A stretch of DNA of 64,000 nt from Actinophytocola oryzae (GTDB lineage Bacteria > Actinomycetota > Actinomycetes > Mycobacteriales > Pseudonocardiaceae). The notes beneath the pieces are model-generated. The model saw only the letters and a list, made by a program, of their open reading frames with translations, was not told the origin of the DNA and did not search any database. A program made the translations under genes and the position numbers. Location of the stretch: positions 1 through 64,000 of the forward strand of contig NZ_SOCP01000005.1 of NCBI RefSeq assembly GCF_004364325.1. Reading direction: 5' to 3'. Of the stretch, positions 15,438 to 23,707 are shown piece by piece; position 1 is the stretch's first letter, and every line of letters starts with the position of its first letter.

Positions 15438-15685
15438 CGGTGCCACCGCCCGCCCGCGTGCCCGTGCTGGGCCTGCGCGGTCGGTGCCACGTCGACGACC
15501 CAGTCCACATCGACCATCGACCTGGTGCCGTCCATGCGGATCACCGGCGCCCAGCGCGTCCCACTCACCGGGTCGACCAACTCGGCGCCTGCTGTGGCCA
15601 TCGCACGCAGGAACGCCGCGGTCTCCGGCCGCGTGGGATCGTGGTAGGTGATGATCGCGCCAGGAAAGATCGAGATGTCAGTCAT
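15434..15685 (-). CDS. 83-residue hypothetical protein
   Basis: The ATG follows GAGGAGG at 7-base spacing, a near-perfect ribosome site. The protein contains FPGAIITYHDPTRPETAAFL, GTRWAPVIRMDGTRS and a His/Gly-rich end. It is soluble and compact, with alternating strand and helix prediction by eye. The next gene starts within its stop codon, so the two are translated together. The family is not recognised. A 99-bp gap separates it from topoisomerase IB. Confidence 0.7.
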   Translation of the reverse strand: MTDISIFPGAIITYHDPTRPETAAFLRAMATAGAELVDPVSGTRWAPVIRMDGTRSMVDVDWVVDVAPTAQAQHGHAGGRWHR

Positions 15686-15784
15686 GGCGCACCTCCTCAG
15701 TCCATAAGACACGTCGTGCAGGTTTGCCTACACGGGCGCGTTCAAACCTGTGAGGAGCGTCTCCCACCTGAACGTGGACGCGGG

Positions 15785-16801
15785 TCAGTCCAGCAGGCGG
15801 ATGACCGCCTTCTCGATCGAGGCGCGGTTCTCGTCGTCGGCCAGCGCGCTCGGGTCGACGGGGATGTCCGACGCGGCGATCGTCTCCCCGCGTTCCCACG
15901 CCGACAGCACCCGGGGATCCACATAGGAGCGCCTGGCCACCGCCGGGGTGTTGCCGAGCTGCTCGGCGACCTCGGTCATCACGGCCTTCTCCGCGCGCCT
16001 CCTGCCCCGCTCCGATGACGGCGTGTCCACACCGGCCAGTGCGACCGCCGCGAGCACCGTCGCGTGCCAGGTGCGGAGGTCCTTCGCGCTGAAGTCCTCG
16101 CCGACGATCTCCCGCAGCCGCTCGTTGACGTCCTCCGCGTGCACCTCGCGGCGCTCCCCGCCCACCCGGTAGGCGAGCAGCCTCTCGTCGTCCGCGCGAC
16201 CCCGGCGCAGCGCCGTCACGAGTGCCGCGAGCGCGCCGTCGCGGATGCGGACCCTGCGGTCGATGCCGCCCTTGGCCAGGTAGTGGAACAGGATCTGGCC
16301 GCCGCGGACGGTCACGTCACCGCGGAGCAGGGTGGCCACGCCTCTGGTGCCCGGCCCGTTGGGGCCCTCCTGCGCGTACTCCTCACCCCCGGTGCGGAAC
16401 ACGCCACGGTCCAGCATGCGCAACGCGCCGGCCAGGACGCGGGCCCTGCCGAGGCCCGAGGCGGACAGGTCCTCGGCGACGGCGGCACGCAGCTCCGGGA
16501 GCCTGCGTGCCAGCGTCACCACCCTGCGGTGCTTCTCCTCGTCCTTCACCCGCCGCCACTCGTCGTGGTAGAGGTACTGCCGCCTGCCCGCGTCGTCGGT
16601 GCCGACCGCCTGGATGTGGCCGTTCGGGTGCGGGCTGATCCACACGTCGCGCCACGCGGGTGGGATCGCCAGGGCCCGGATGCGGTCCACGGTCCCGGCG
16701 TCGCGGACCGGCGCGTCGAGGTGGTCGACGTAGCGGAACCCCTTGCCGGAGCCGCGTCTGCCGATGCCCTTGCCCCAGACATTGCTGCGCCGCAACCTCA
16801 T
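15785..16801 (-). CDS. DNA topoisomerase IB (poxvirus type)
   Basis: The 338-residue protein begins with a beta-rich clamp domain (FRYVDHLDAPVRDAGTV, AIPPAWRDVWISPHPNGHIQ, YHDEWRRVKDEEKHRR). The tyrosine-recombinase-like catalytic domain follows, with KDLRTWHATVLA and the nucleophile Tyr in VARRSYVDPRVL. Such enzymes relax supercoils through a 3'-phosphotyrosine link. The encapsulin gene lies 5 bases upstream on the same strand. Co-transcription is likely, though no functional tie is known. Confidence 0.95.
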   Translation of the reverse strand: MRLRRSNVWGKGIGRRGSGKGFRYVDHLDAPVRDAGTVDRIRALAIPPAWRDVWISPHPNGHIQAVGTDDAGRRQYLYHDEWRRVKDEEKHRRVVTLARRLPELRAAVAEDLSASGLGRARVLAGALRMLDRGVFRTGGEEYAQEGPNGPGTRGVATLLRGDVTVRGGQILFHYLAKGGIDRRVRIRDGALAALVTALRRGRADDERLLAYRVGGERREVHAEDVNERLREIVGEDFSAKDLRTWHATVLAAVALAGVDTPSSERGRRRAEKAVMTEVAEQLGNTPAVARRSYVDPRVLSAWERGETIAASDIPVDPSALADDENRASIEKAVIRLLD

Positions 16802-16806
16802 GGGAG

Positions 16807-17601
16807 CTACTCGGTGAGCGCGGTGGCCGCGTCGGGTTCGAGTACGCGGAAGCTGAAGCTCTCCTCGAGGTAGAGGGTCACGGAGTCGGCGTCGTGGTGG
16901 CTGTAGCCGACTGCGACGTCCTGGCCCAGCTCCAGTACGAAGTGGCCGCCGTCGAGGCTCGCGACGACCGCGCCGTCGACGCCTGGCGCACGGAGCACCT
17001 TGCCGCCGCCGAGGATCCTGCGGAGGTGGTCGAGGACCATCAGGCCCTGCTCGGTGGTCTCCACGATCCGCCGGTGGCCGAGCGGTCCGATCACGAGCGC
17101 GTAGGGGCCCTTGATGCCTGCCTCACGCAGCACGTCGACCGCCTTGGCCACGGCGTGCGGGTAGCTCTCCGCGTCGGCGCCGAGCGCGGTCGTCGACGAC
17201 GCGGCGAGACCGGTGAAGCCGAGCTCCTCCCAGCCGTGGAACACGGCCTTGTTCTCCAGGACGGCGACGTCGTGGGCCGCTCGGTCCAGGTCGTCGAACA
17301 CCAGGTCGGTGGCGCCGCGCTCGGCCGACTCGAGCTCGTCCCTCGCGACCGTGAACGGGACCCGCACCTCCACGAGGGGCAGCACCTGCCGCTGTCGTAC
17401 CAGCGCGGTGCGCTCACTCGGGTGGTTGACCGGCCGGACCCGGCCGAGGTTGGTCGCCGAGTAGTCCCAACCGTGCGGGCCGGACACGTCCACGACACGA
17501 CGGGCGGCCAGGTGCGGGGTCAGCCGCTCCCGCGCCTCCTCGTCGATCTGCTCCCACGCCGCCGCCGAGATCGGCGCCAGCTCCCGCGTCAGGTGGTTCA
17601 T
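16807..17601 (-). CDS. family 1 encapsulin shell protein
   Basis: The 264-residue protein matches the HK97-fold shell of encapsulin nanocompartments. NHLTRELAPISAAAWEQID (N-terminal helix that binds cargo peptides) opens it. ARRVVDVSGPHGWDYSATN and the C-terminal GYSHHDADSVTLYLEESFSF are also typical. Shells of about 60 or more copies self-assemble in the cytoplasm around cargo enzymes. The cargo gene for a hemerythrin-like protein ends 4 bases upstream, so shell and cargo are made together. GTCTCAAGGAGGAGTGACCG gives a strong ribosome site inside the cargo gene end. Confidence 0.95.
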   Translation of the reverse strand: MNHLTRELAPISAAAWEQIDEEARERLTPHLAARRVVDVSGPHGWDYSATNLGRVRPVNHPSERTALVRQRQVLPLVEVRVPFTVARDELESAERGATDLVFDDLDRAAHDVAVLENKAVFHGWEELGFTGLAASSTTALGADAESYPHAVAKAVDVLREAGIKGPYALVIGPLGHRRIVETTEQGLMVLDHLRRILGGGKVLRAPGVDGAVVASLDGGHFVLELGQDVAVGYSHHDADSVTLYLEESFSFRVLEPDAATALTE

Positions 17602-17605
17602 CCGG

Positions 17606-18163
17606 TCACTCCTCCTTGAGACTGCCGATGCGCAGCGACGGGTCCACGTCCAGCTGACCCGCCTCCATCTCGCGTTGTTCGACGTAGCGCTCCGGATCGA
17701 CGTCGCTGGTGTCCAGGCCCCGGGTGCCCGCGTGCTCTGCCTTGAAGGCGAGGAAGCGGCGGCCCAGCTCGTCGCGGAGCGCCGGATCGGCGTTGCGGCG
17801 GAAGTCGGCGAGGCCGTCGTCCTCCTCCTCGGCCATGTGCTCGCTGTTGGCGGTCCTGGCCCTGCGCACCGCCGCGTGCCACTCCGTGCTGCCGACGGGC
17901 AGACGGGCCGCGTCCCGCACGCCGTCGCGGATGTCGTTGTGGTCGCCGATCGCGTCGAGCGTCTCGGCCTCCGGGTCGTCGCCCCTGCGGATCAGCTCGG
18001 GGTAGAAGACCTCTTCTTCGGCGGCGGCGTGCACGTCGAGCAGGTCGGCGAGCGGCCCCCACACCGCCGCGAGCTCCTGCGGATCGTCCAGATCGTCCAG
18101 AGCCGCGAACTGGCGCCGAAACCATTCGTGGTCGTCGAGGATCAGGCTGGTGATGTCCGGCAT
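17606..18163 (-). CDS. hemerythrin-like protein with encapsulin cargo-loading peptide
   Basis: The 185-residue protein has a four-helix bundle with the hemerythrin ligands: H-E-W-F in the first helix, HAAAEEEVFYPELIRRG in the second, HNDIRDGVRDAA in the third and HMAEEEDDGLADF in the fourth. These bind an O2- or NO-reactive diiron site. The last ten residues, SLRIGSLKEE, match the cargo-loading peptide of family 1 encapsulins. Residues 140-175 form a flexible acidic linker. It is the natural cargo of the encapsulin encoded next. Homologous pairs protect against oxidative or nitrosative stress. Confidence 0.93.
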   Translation of the reverse strand: MPDITSLILDDHEWFRRQFAALDDLDDPQELAAVWGPLADLLDVHAAAEEEVFYPELIRRGDDPEAETLDAIGDHNDIRDGVRDAARLPVGSTEWHAAVRRARTANSEHMAEEEDDGLADFRRNADPALRDELGRRFLAFKAEHAGTRGLDTSDVDPERYVEQREMEAGQLDVDPSLRIGSLKEE

Positions 18164-18294
18164 CCCATCACGGTAGGGCCGTTCGACGCGCTTCGCTCAT
18201 CGTCCGTCAGGGGCATATCTCACCCTGGTGGGCAGGCTTGCCCGGACCGCGCGGGGGTACGTGCTCGTGGTCCGATTTCAGCGAGAGGTCGATC

Positions 18295-19293
18295 ATGCCC
18301 GTGCTGCTGTCCACCACCGCGCCCAAACCGCTTCCACTGCCCAGGTCGACCCGGACCGTCGCGGAGGAGGTGCGTCGCCTCGCCGACGGCGGGGAGCTGA
18401 CATTGCCACTGCCCGGCGTCGACACCGGTCGCCGGTGGACGGCGCTCGCCGCGCTGGGACGCACCGACCTCGCCGTCGCGAGGCTGGCCGAGGGGCACGT
18501 CGACGCGCTCGCCATCCTCGCCGAGGCGGGCCGTCCCTCGGTGCCGGACGCGCTCTACGGCGTGTGGGCGGCCCGGTCCGGCGGCACCGGCGCGGAGCTG
18601 ACGCCGAACGGTCTCGAGGGGACGGTCCGGTTCTGTTCCGGACTGACCGCCCTGGACCGTGCGCTGGTGGTGGCCACCACGCCCGGCGGTGACGGTTCGA
18701 CGTGCCGGCTGGTCGACGTGGACCTCCGCGCCCCGGGCATCGTGCGGGAGCCGGAGCACTGGCAGGCCATCGGCATGGACGCCTCCGACAGCGGCGACGT
18801 GCGGTTCGATGCGCTCGAGGTCACGCCGGACATGGTCGTCGGACCACCGGGGTGGTACCTGAGCAGGCCCGGGTTCGTGCTCGGGGGCGGTGGGGTCGCG
18901 GCCGTGTGGCTCGGCGGTACGGCCGGGGTCGTCGACGACGTGCTGGCCTCGCTCGCGTCGAAGGCCGACGAGCACCAGCTCGCGCACCTGGGTGCCGTGC
19001 ACACCGCCTTGCGCTGCGCCGAGGCGTTGCTGGCCGACGCGGCGACCCGCGTCGACACTGCACCAGAGACCGACCACACGCTCCTCATGAGCACCTGCCG
19101 GGCGGCGGCGGAACGGGCCGCGTGGGAGACGCTGGACCGGGTTCCCCGGATCACCGGCGCGACCCCGCTGTGCCGGGACCACGCGTTCGCCCAGCGGCTC
19201 GCCGACCTGCAGGTGTACGTGCGCCAGCACCACGCGGAACGGGACCTCGCCGCGCTGGGCCGCGCGGTGCTGACCGAGGCGGCGCCGCGATGA
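18295..19293 (+). CDS. acyl-CoA dehydrogenase family protein
   Basis: The 332-residue protein resembles the acyl-CoA dehydrogenase fold but is short. The middle beta domain is visible (LEGTVRFCSGLTALDRALVV, VDLRAPGIV, WQAIGMDASDSGDVRFDAL), with C-terminal helices ending LAALGRAVLTEAAP. The N-terminal FAD helices are reduced, and no clear catalytic Glu could be placed. The first of two possible ATGs lies 19 codons upstream; the ATG preceded by GAGAGG was chosen. It overlaps the PIG-L/methyltransferase gene by ATGA, forming a three-gene operon. Confidence 0.83.
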   Translation: MPVLLSTTAPKPLPLPRSTRTVAEEVRRLADGGELTLPLPGVDTGRRWTALAALGRTDLAVARLAEGHVDALAILAEAGRPSVPDALYGVWAARSGGTGAELTPNGLEGTVRFCSGLTALDRALVVATTPGGDGSTCRLVDVDLRAPGIVREPEHWQAIGMDASDSGDVRFDALEVTPDMVVGPPGWYLSRPGFVLGGGGVAAVWLGGTAGVVDDVLASLASKADEHQLAHLGAVHTALRCAEALLADAATRVDTAPETDHTLLMSTCRAAAERAAWETLDRVPRITGATPLCRDHAFAQRLADLQVYVRQHHAERDLAALGRAVLTEAAPR

Positions 19294-20612
19294 CCGAACC
19301 CGCGACCGAACAGTCCACGCGCGGCCCGCGCACGATCACCGACGAGGCCGTCTGGACACCGTGGCTCGACGACCTGCGACCCTTTCCCGACGACTCCTAC
19401 CGGCACGCTGTCGTGCTCGCCGCCCATCCCGACGACGAGACCCTCGGCGCGAGCGGGCTCCTCCAACAGCTCCACGCGAAGGGCGGGTCCGTCGAGCTGG
19501 TCGTCGCCACCGACGGCGAGGCCGCGTTCCCTGGACTGTCCACGGCGGAACGCGCGGAGCTGGGTCGGGTCCGGCGCCGCGAGCTGCACGAGTCGCTGCG
19601 TGCGCAGGGCATGCCGGACGTGCCCGTGCGGTGGCTCGGACTGCCCGACTCCGGCCTCGCCGCCCACCGCGACGAGCTGGCCGAGCTGCTCGCCGAGTCG
19701 CTCGCCGACGCGGACGTGTGCGTCGCGCCGTGGCCGGGCGACCCGCACCCGGACCACCAGACGGTCGGCGAGGTCGGCCTGCGGGTCGCGCCCGTCACCA
19801 CGCACCGGTGGTCCTACCCGATCTGGATGTGGCACTGGCTGCGTCCCCAGGACGTCGGCGTGCCGAAGAACCGGGCGTTCACCCAGGCACTCAGCGCCGA
19901 CCAACGGGAGCGCAAGGCCGAGGGCATCGCCGCGTTCACCTCGCAGCTCCAGCCGGGACCGGGCGGCGCCGACCCGATCCTCAGCCCCGCCATGCTGCGT
20001 CACTTCGCCCGCGACCGGGAGGTCGTGTTCCGTGAGCCGCCCGGACGCAGTGCGCCGGTCGGGCGCTTCGCCGAGCTGTACGCGGGCAGCGCGGACCCCT
20101 GGGACGTGGCGGAGGGCTGGTACGAGCAACGCAAGCGTGCGGTCGCACTCGCGTGCCTGCCCGACCGGGGCTACGGCACCGTCGTGGAACCCGCCTGCGG
20201 GCTGGGTGCGCTCACCAGGGACCTCGCCGCCCGCGCCGAGCGCCTGATCGCGTTCGACCCCGTGGCCGCCGCGGTGAAGCAGACCGTCGAGAACACCGCC
20301 CACCTGTCCAACGTCGAGGTGCGGCAGGGTTCCCTGCCCACCGACCTGCCGGACGGGCCGCTCGACCTGGCGGTGTTCAGCGAGATCCTCTACTACCTCG
20401 ATGACGACGACCTGACCGCCACCATCGAGCGGACGGTCGCCGCGCTGCGGCCGGGTGGCGACCTCCTGGCCGTGCACTGGCTGCCCTGGGCCGCCGAGGC
20501 CCCGCGCGACGGCATGGACGCACACCGCAGGCTGCTGGCGCACCCGTCGCTCGACCCCGTCGTCGAGCACACCGACGAGCAGTTCGTCGTGCACGTCCTG
20601 CGGCGCAGATGA
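19290..20612 (+). CDS. bifunctional PIG-L deacetylase / SAM methyltransferase
   Basis: The 440-residue protein has two parts. Residues 40-230 are a PIG-L/LmbE zinc deacetylase with VVLAAHPDDETLGA (H-P-D-D) and PWPGDPHPDHQTV supplying the second metal His pair. Residues 255-440 are a class I methyltransferase with VVEPACGLGALTRDLAAR as motif I and LAVFSEILYYLDDDD. PIG-L enzymes remove N-acetyl groups from GlcNAc-type sugars. The fusion suggests deacetylation and methylation of one glycan or glycolipid. ATGA overlaps tie it to both neighbours, including a GT2. Confidence 0.93.
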   Translation: MTEPATEQSTRGPRTITDEAVWTPWLDDLRPFPDDSYRHAVVLAAHPDDETLGASGLLQQLHAKGGSVELVVATDGEAAFPGLSTAERAELGRVRRRELHESLRAQGMPDVPVRWLGLPDSGLAAHRDELAELLAESLADADVCVAPWPGDPHPDHQTVGEVGLRVAPVTTHRWSYPIWMWHWLRPQDVGVPKNRAFTQALSADQRERKAEGIAAFTSQLQPGPGGADPILSPAMLRHFARDREVVFREPPGRSAPVGRFAELYAGSADPWDVAEGWYEQRKRAVALACLPDRGYGTVVEPACGLGALTRDLAARAERLIAFDPVAAAVKQTVENTAHLSNVEVRQGSLPTDLPDGPLDLAVFSEILYYLDDDDLTATIERTVAALRPGGDLLAVHWLPWAAEAPRDGMDAHRRLLAHPSLDPVVEHTDEQFVVHVLRRR

Positions 20613-21307
20613 TCTCGGCGGTCGCCGTCGTCATCCCGGCCAGGGACGAACACCGACGCATCCGGAGCTGCCTGCGGGCGGTTCGCCACGCGCTCGACCG
20701 GCTGCCCGAGGGCATCACGCACACCGTCTGTGTCGTGGCGGATCGGTGCACCGACCACACCGCGGCGCTCGCCGCGACCGAGCTGCCGACGGCCCACATC
20801 GTGACCACCGACGCCGACCTCACCATCGGCGAGGTCCGCGACCTGGGGGTGCGTACCGCCCGGACCGTCCTCGAAGGACATTCCGCCGCGCGGACCTGGC
20901 TCCTGTCCACCGACGCCGACACCGTCGTGCACCACGACTGGGCACGTCGCCACGTCCGGCTGGCGGACGCGGGCATCGACGCGGTCGCCGGTGTGGCGCA
21001 CCTCGACCGGCCCGCCGGACCGACGCGTGCGGCGCTGGAGCGTTACGCGGCGGTGGTCGGGCGGGCCAGCGGGCCGTGGGGACACGGCAACGTGTACGGC
21101 GCGAACCTGGGCGTGCGGGCCGACGCGTTCGACGCGGTGGGTGGTTTCGGCGCCGTACCGGTCGGCGAGGACCACGACCTGTGGGTACGTCTGGGTGCCG
21201 CGGGTTACGCACGCCGCCACGCCGACATCCCCGTCGTCACCAGCGGCCGCCACGTCGGCCGCGCCAGAGGCGGCCTCGCCGACCTGCTCGCCGCGCTCGG
21301 CGACTAG
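20609..21307 (+). CDS. family 2 glycosyltransferase
   Basis: The 232-residue GT-A protein shows VAVVIPARDEHRRIRSCLRA at the N-terminus, the metal-binding D-x-D in LLSTDADTVVHHDW and a GEDHDLWVRLGAAGY acceptor/catalytic segment. There are no membrane helices, so it is cytosolic or peripheral. The start overlaps the previous stop (ATGA). It would transfer a sugar onto the substrate handled by the PIG-L/methyltransferase protein. Sugar and acceptor are unknown. The gene end overlaps the converging Rieske gene by four bases. Confidence 0.9.
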   Translation: MISAVAVVIPARDEHRRIRSCLRAVRHALDRLPEGITHTVCVVADRCTDHTAALAATELPTAHIVTTDADLTIGEVRDLGVRTARTVLEGHSAARTWLLSTDADTVVHHDWARRHVRLADAGIDAVAGVAHLDRPAGPTRAALERYAAVVGRASGPWGHGNVYGANLGVRADAFDAVGGFGAVPVGEDHDLWVRLGAAGYARRHADIPVVTSGRHVGRARGGLADLLAALGD

Positions 21308-22188
21308 CTGGCGGGCACGCCCGGGATCGTGCGGACCTTCGCCCGCAGCCGTCCCTCCGCCACCTGCCAGTCCAACACCGGCTGCGGCGCGGTGGCCGGT
21401 CCGTGGACGACCGCGCCGTCCCGCAGGCGGAACACGCTGCCGTGCCACGGACACTCCACACAGGACTCCCCGGCGACCTCGACGAGGTCACCCTCGTTCA
21501 GTGGCGCCGCCATGTGGCTGCACCGGTCGTGCAGCACCGTGAACCCGTCGCCGGACGACACCACCATCACCGGGATCAGCCCCGCCTGCCGCCGCGCGGG
21601 CTTCCCGTCGGCGAAGTCCGTCACCGCGCCGAGGTCGCACCACTCCTCCGGGCCGGTGTGCGGGACCTCGGCGGCGTGGTTGGCGCCGACCGCGCGCCGG
21701 AACGCGAGGTCCCCGCCCAGGGTCGCGCCGAGCATGGCGAAGGCGTAGCCGAGCAGCCCGGCGGCCACCCCGCCCTTCGTCCGCCCGGACCGGCGCAGCA
21801 GCAGGGAACTCACGTAACAGGCGAGTGCGGCGGAGTTGGCCGACGCGTGCACGACGCCGATCCGCTGCTGTTCCTCGTGGCTGTCCGCGTAGTCGACCAG
21901 GCCGGTCATCGCCGCAGGCGCGCTGCTCAGCAGCCCGAGGCCGATCAACCGGCTCGAACCGGAGTCGGGCGCGCCGGTCAGGTCCAGCAGCGCGGCACCG
22001 GTGTAACAGCCGAGTGGGAGCTGCGCGAGCGCGGGGTGCAGGGGGTGTCCCAGCCACACGCCGTGCGCCGCGTCCTTGACCACGCCTGGCCGTACCACGG
22101 CGTGGACCGCGTCCCGGACCATGCCGGCCACCTTGTCCAGCACCTGTGCTCGCGCGACCCGGTCCACCAGGTTTCCCCACTCCGTCAT
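21304..22188 (-). CDS. Rieske [2Fe-2S] protein with DUF2231-type membrane domain
   Basis: The 294-residue protein has an N-terminal domain with several hydrophobic helices from about residue 60 to 175 (LGHPLHPALAQLPLGCYTGA, LGLLSSAPAAMTGLVDYADS, VSSLLLRRSGRTKGG). A C-terminal Rieske domain has the cluster ligands C-S-H in HDRCSHMAAPL and C-P-W-H in VECPWHGSVF. It is therefore probably a membrane-bound redox protein with the cluster in the cytoplasm. Its partner is not identified. It stands alone between convergent and divergent neighbours. Confidence 0.9.
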   Translation of the reverse strand: MTEWGNLVDRVARAQVLDKVAGMVRDAVHAVVRPGVVKDAAHGVWLGHPLHPALAQLPLGCYTGAALLDLTGAPDSGSSRLIGLGLLSSAPAAMTGLVDYADSHEEQQRIGVVHASANSAALACYVSSLLLRRSGRTKGGVAAGLLGYAFAMLGATLGGDLAFRRAVGANHAAEVPHTGPEEWCDLGAVTDFADGKPARRQAGLIPVMVVSSGDGFTVLHDRCSHMAAPLNEGDLVEVAGESCVECPWHGSVFRLRDGAVVHGPATAPQPVLDWQVAEGRLRAKVRTIPGVPAS

Positions 22189-22288
22189 GCCGTCCGGGTA
22201 ACCGGGGGCCCACCCGCGAAACTTCGGACCGTTTCCGGTGGGCGCCCCCGGGTACGCCGCCGCGGACGCCAGGAGAAGGGACACCGCG

Positions 22289-22897
22289 ATGCCACTGCGT
22301 GCGACCGCGCTCGTCTGCAGTCTCAAACCCTCGCCCGCGCGGTCGAGCAGCCAGCTGCTCGCACAGCAGCTGCTCGACGAGCTGGCCACACACGACGTGA
22401 CCGGGGAGCTGGTCCGGGTCGTCGACCACGACGTCCGACCCGGCGTCGAGAAGGACATGGGCGATGGCGACGAGTGGCCCGCGATCCGGGAGAAGGTCGT
22501 GGCCGCCGACATCCTCGTCATCGTCACCCCGACCTGGATGGGTCACCCGTCGAGCGTCTGCCAGCGGGTGCTGGAACGCCTGGACGCCGAGCTGTCCGAA
22601 ACAGACGCCGCCGGCCGGCCCGCGATGTTCGGCAAGGTCGCCGTCGCGGCGGTCGTCGGCAACGAGGACGGCGCGCACAAGATCGTCGCCGACCTCTTCC
22701 AGGCGCTCAACGACACCGGGTTCAGCATCCCGGCGCAGGGCTGCACCTACTGGAACGGCGAGGCCATGCAGACCGTCGACTACCAGGACCTCGACGAGAC
22801 CCCGGACGCGGTGTCGTCGGCGACCTCGACCGCGGCGCGCAACGCGGCGCACCTCGCGGCCCTGCTCGCGAAGGACCAGTACCCGGCGGGGTCCTGA
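22289..22897 (+). CDS. flavodoxin/NADPH-dependent FMN reductase family protein
   Basis: The 202-residue protein begins ALVCSLKPSPARSSSQLLAQ, the FMN-phosphate loop of the flavoprotein family. It continues with ILVIVTPTWMGHPSSVCQRV (the T-P-x-x-x-G flavin segment) and VAAVVGNEDGAHKIVADLFQ. It is a cytosolic FMN protein reducing quinones, flavins or similar compounds. AGGAGAAGGG lies upstream of the ATG; an in-frame ATG at 22238 has no ribosome site. It is divergent from the Rieske gene and may supply electrons to it; this is inference only. Confidence 0.9.
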   Translation: MPLRATALVCSLKPSPARSSSQLLAQQLLDELATHDVTGELVRVVDHDVRPGVEKDMGDGDEWPAIREKVVAADILVIVTPTWMGHPSSVCQRVLERLDAELSETDAAGRPAMFGKVAVAAVVGNEDGAHKIVADLFQALNDTGFSIPAQGCTYWNGEAMQTVDYQDLDETPDAVSSATSTAARNAAHLAALLAKDQYPAGS

Positions 22898-22909
22898 CGG
22901 TGCACGGTG

Positions 22910-23707
22910 TCAGGGGCGCATGAACGCGGGCAGGTCACCGCACTGACCCGGGTCGCCGGGCGCTGTCGGCGCCCCTTCCCTGGCGACGGTCTCGGCCAGG
23001 TCCCGAACCTTGACGTTGAGGTCCTGCGAGGTCCTGCAGAGCACGTCGAACGCCTCGTCGGCCGTCAGGTGCCGCCGGACCATCAGGATGCCCTTGGCCT
23101 GGCCGATCACATCCCTGCTGGCGACGGCACGCCGCAGCTGCCGGACCTCCTGTTCGGACCTGGCGACCGCCTCCGTCCTGGCGAGGGCGAGCGAGGCGTG
23201 GGTCGCCACGAGCAGGAGGGTGTCCCGGTCGTGGTGGGTGAACGCGTCCGGGCGACGGGAGTACACGTTGAGCGCGCCGGACGGGCAGGGTGGTTCGGCG
23301 TCGGACGGCAACGCGGTCGACAGCAGCGAGTGGAACCCGCGCCGCGCCGCAGCCGGGCCGAAGCGGCGCCAGCGTGGCTCTGCCGCGAGGTCGACGCTGA
23401 CCACCGTCGCCGGGCCGTCCGGACGGGTCGCCTCCACACACCCGCCCTCGCCGAGCGAGTACTGCAGCCCGTCCAGCTCGGCGGCCGGCCAGTCGGTCTC
23501 CACCGTGGTGTGGCACTCGCCGTCGCGACCGCGCAGCGTGACACTGACCGCGTCCGCCGAGGACACCGCGTCCCGCGCGAACGTCACCACCCGCGCCAGG
23601 GTCTGCGTGACCGACGTCGTACCCAACAGGGCGTGTGTCAACGACAGGAACCGCGCCGCGGGGTTCGCGTCGTCCGGTGTCAGTACATGGCGAGGCACGG
23701 CAGCCAT
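22910..23707 (-). CDS. GAF and ANTAR domain RNA-binding regulator
   Basis: The 265-residue protein has a GAF sensor domain at roughly residues 25-175 (VSVTLRGRDGECHTTVETDW, LSTALPSDAEPPCPSGALNV). A C-terminal ANTAR domain follows: SRDVIGQAKGILMVRRHLTA, DEAFDVLCRTSQDLNVKVRD. ANTAR proteins bind paired hairpins in nascent RNA and prevent transcription termination. The start lies 28 bases inside the end of lanC, so it is translated from the lanthipeptide transcript and may control it. GAF-ANTAR genes are also common as solo regulators, so the link is tentative. Confidence 0.9.
   Translation of the reverse strand: MAAVPRHVLTPDDANPAARFLSLTHALLGTTSVTQTLARVVTFARDAVSSADAVSVTLRGRDGECHTTVETDWPAAELDGLQYSLGEGGCVEATRPDGPATVVSVDLAAEPRWRRFGPAAARRGFHSLLSTALPSDAEPPCPSGALNVYSRRPDAFTHHDRDTLLLVATHASLALARTEAVARSEQEVRQLRRAVASRDVIGQAKGILMVRRHLTADEAFDVLCRTSQDLNVKVRDLAETVAREGAPTAPGDPGQCGDLPAFMRP

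Noticed and set aside
18555..20594. 679-residue minus-strand open frame
   Set aside because: It is antisense to the acyl-CoA dehydrogenase and PIG-L genes, which have clear motifs and ATGA coupling.
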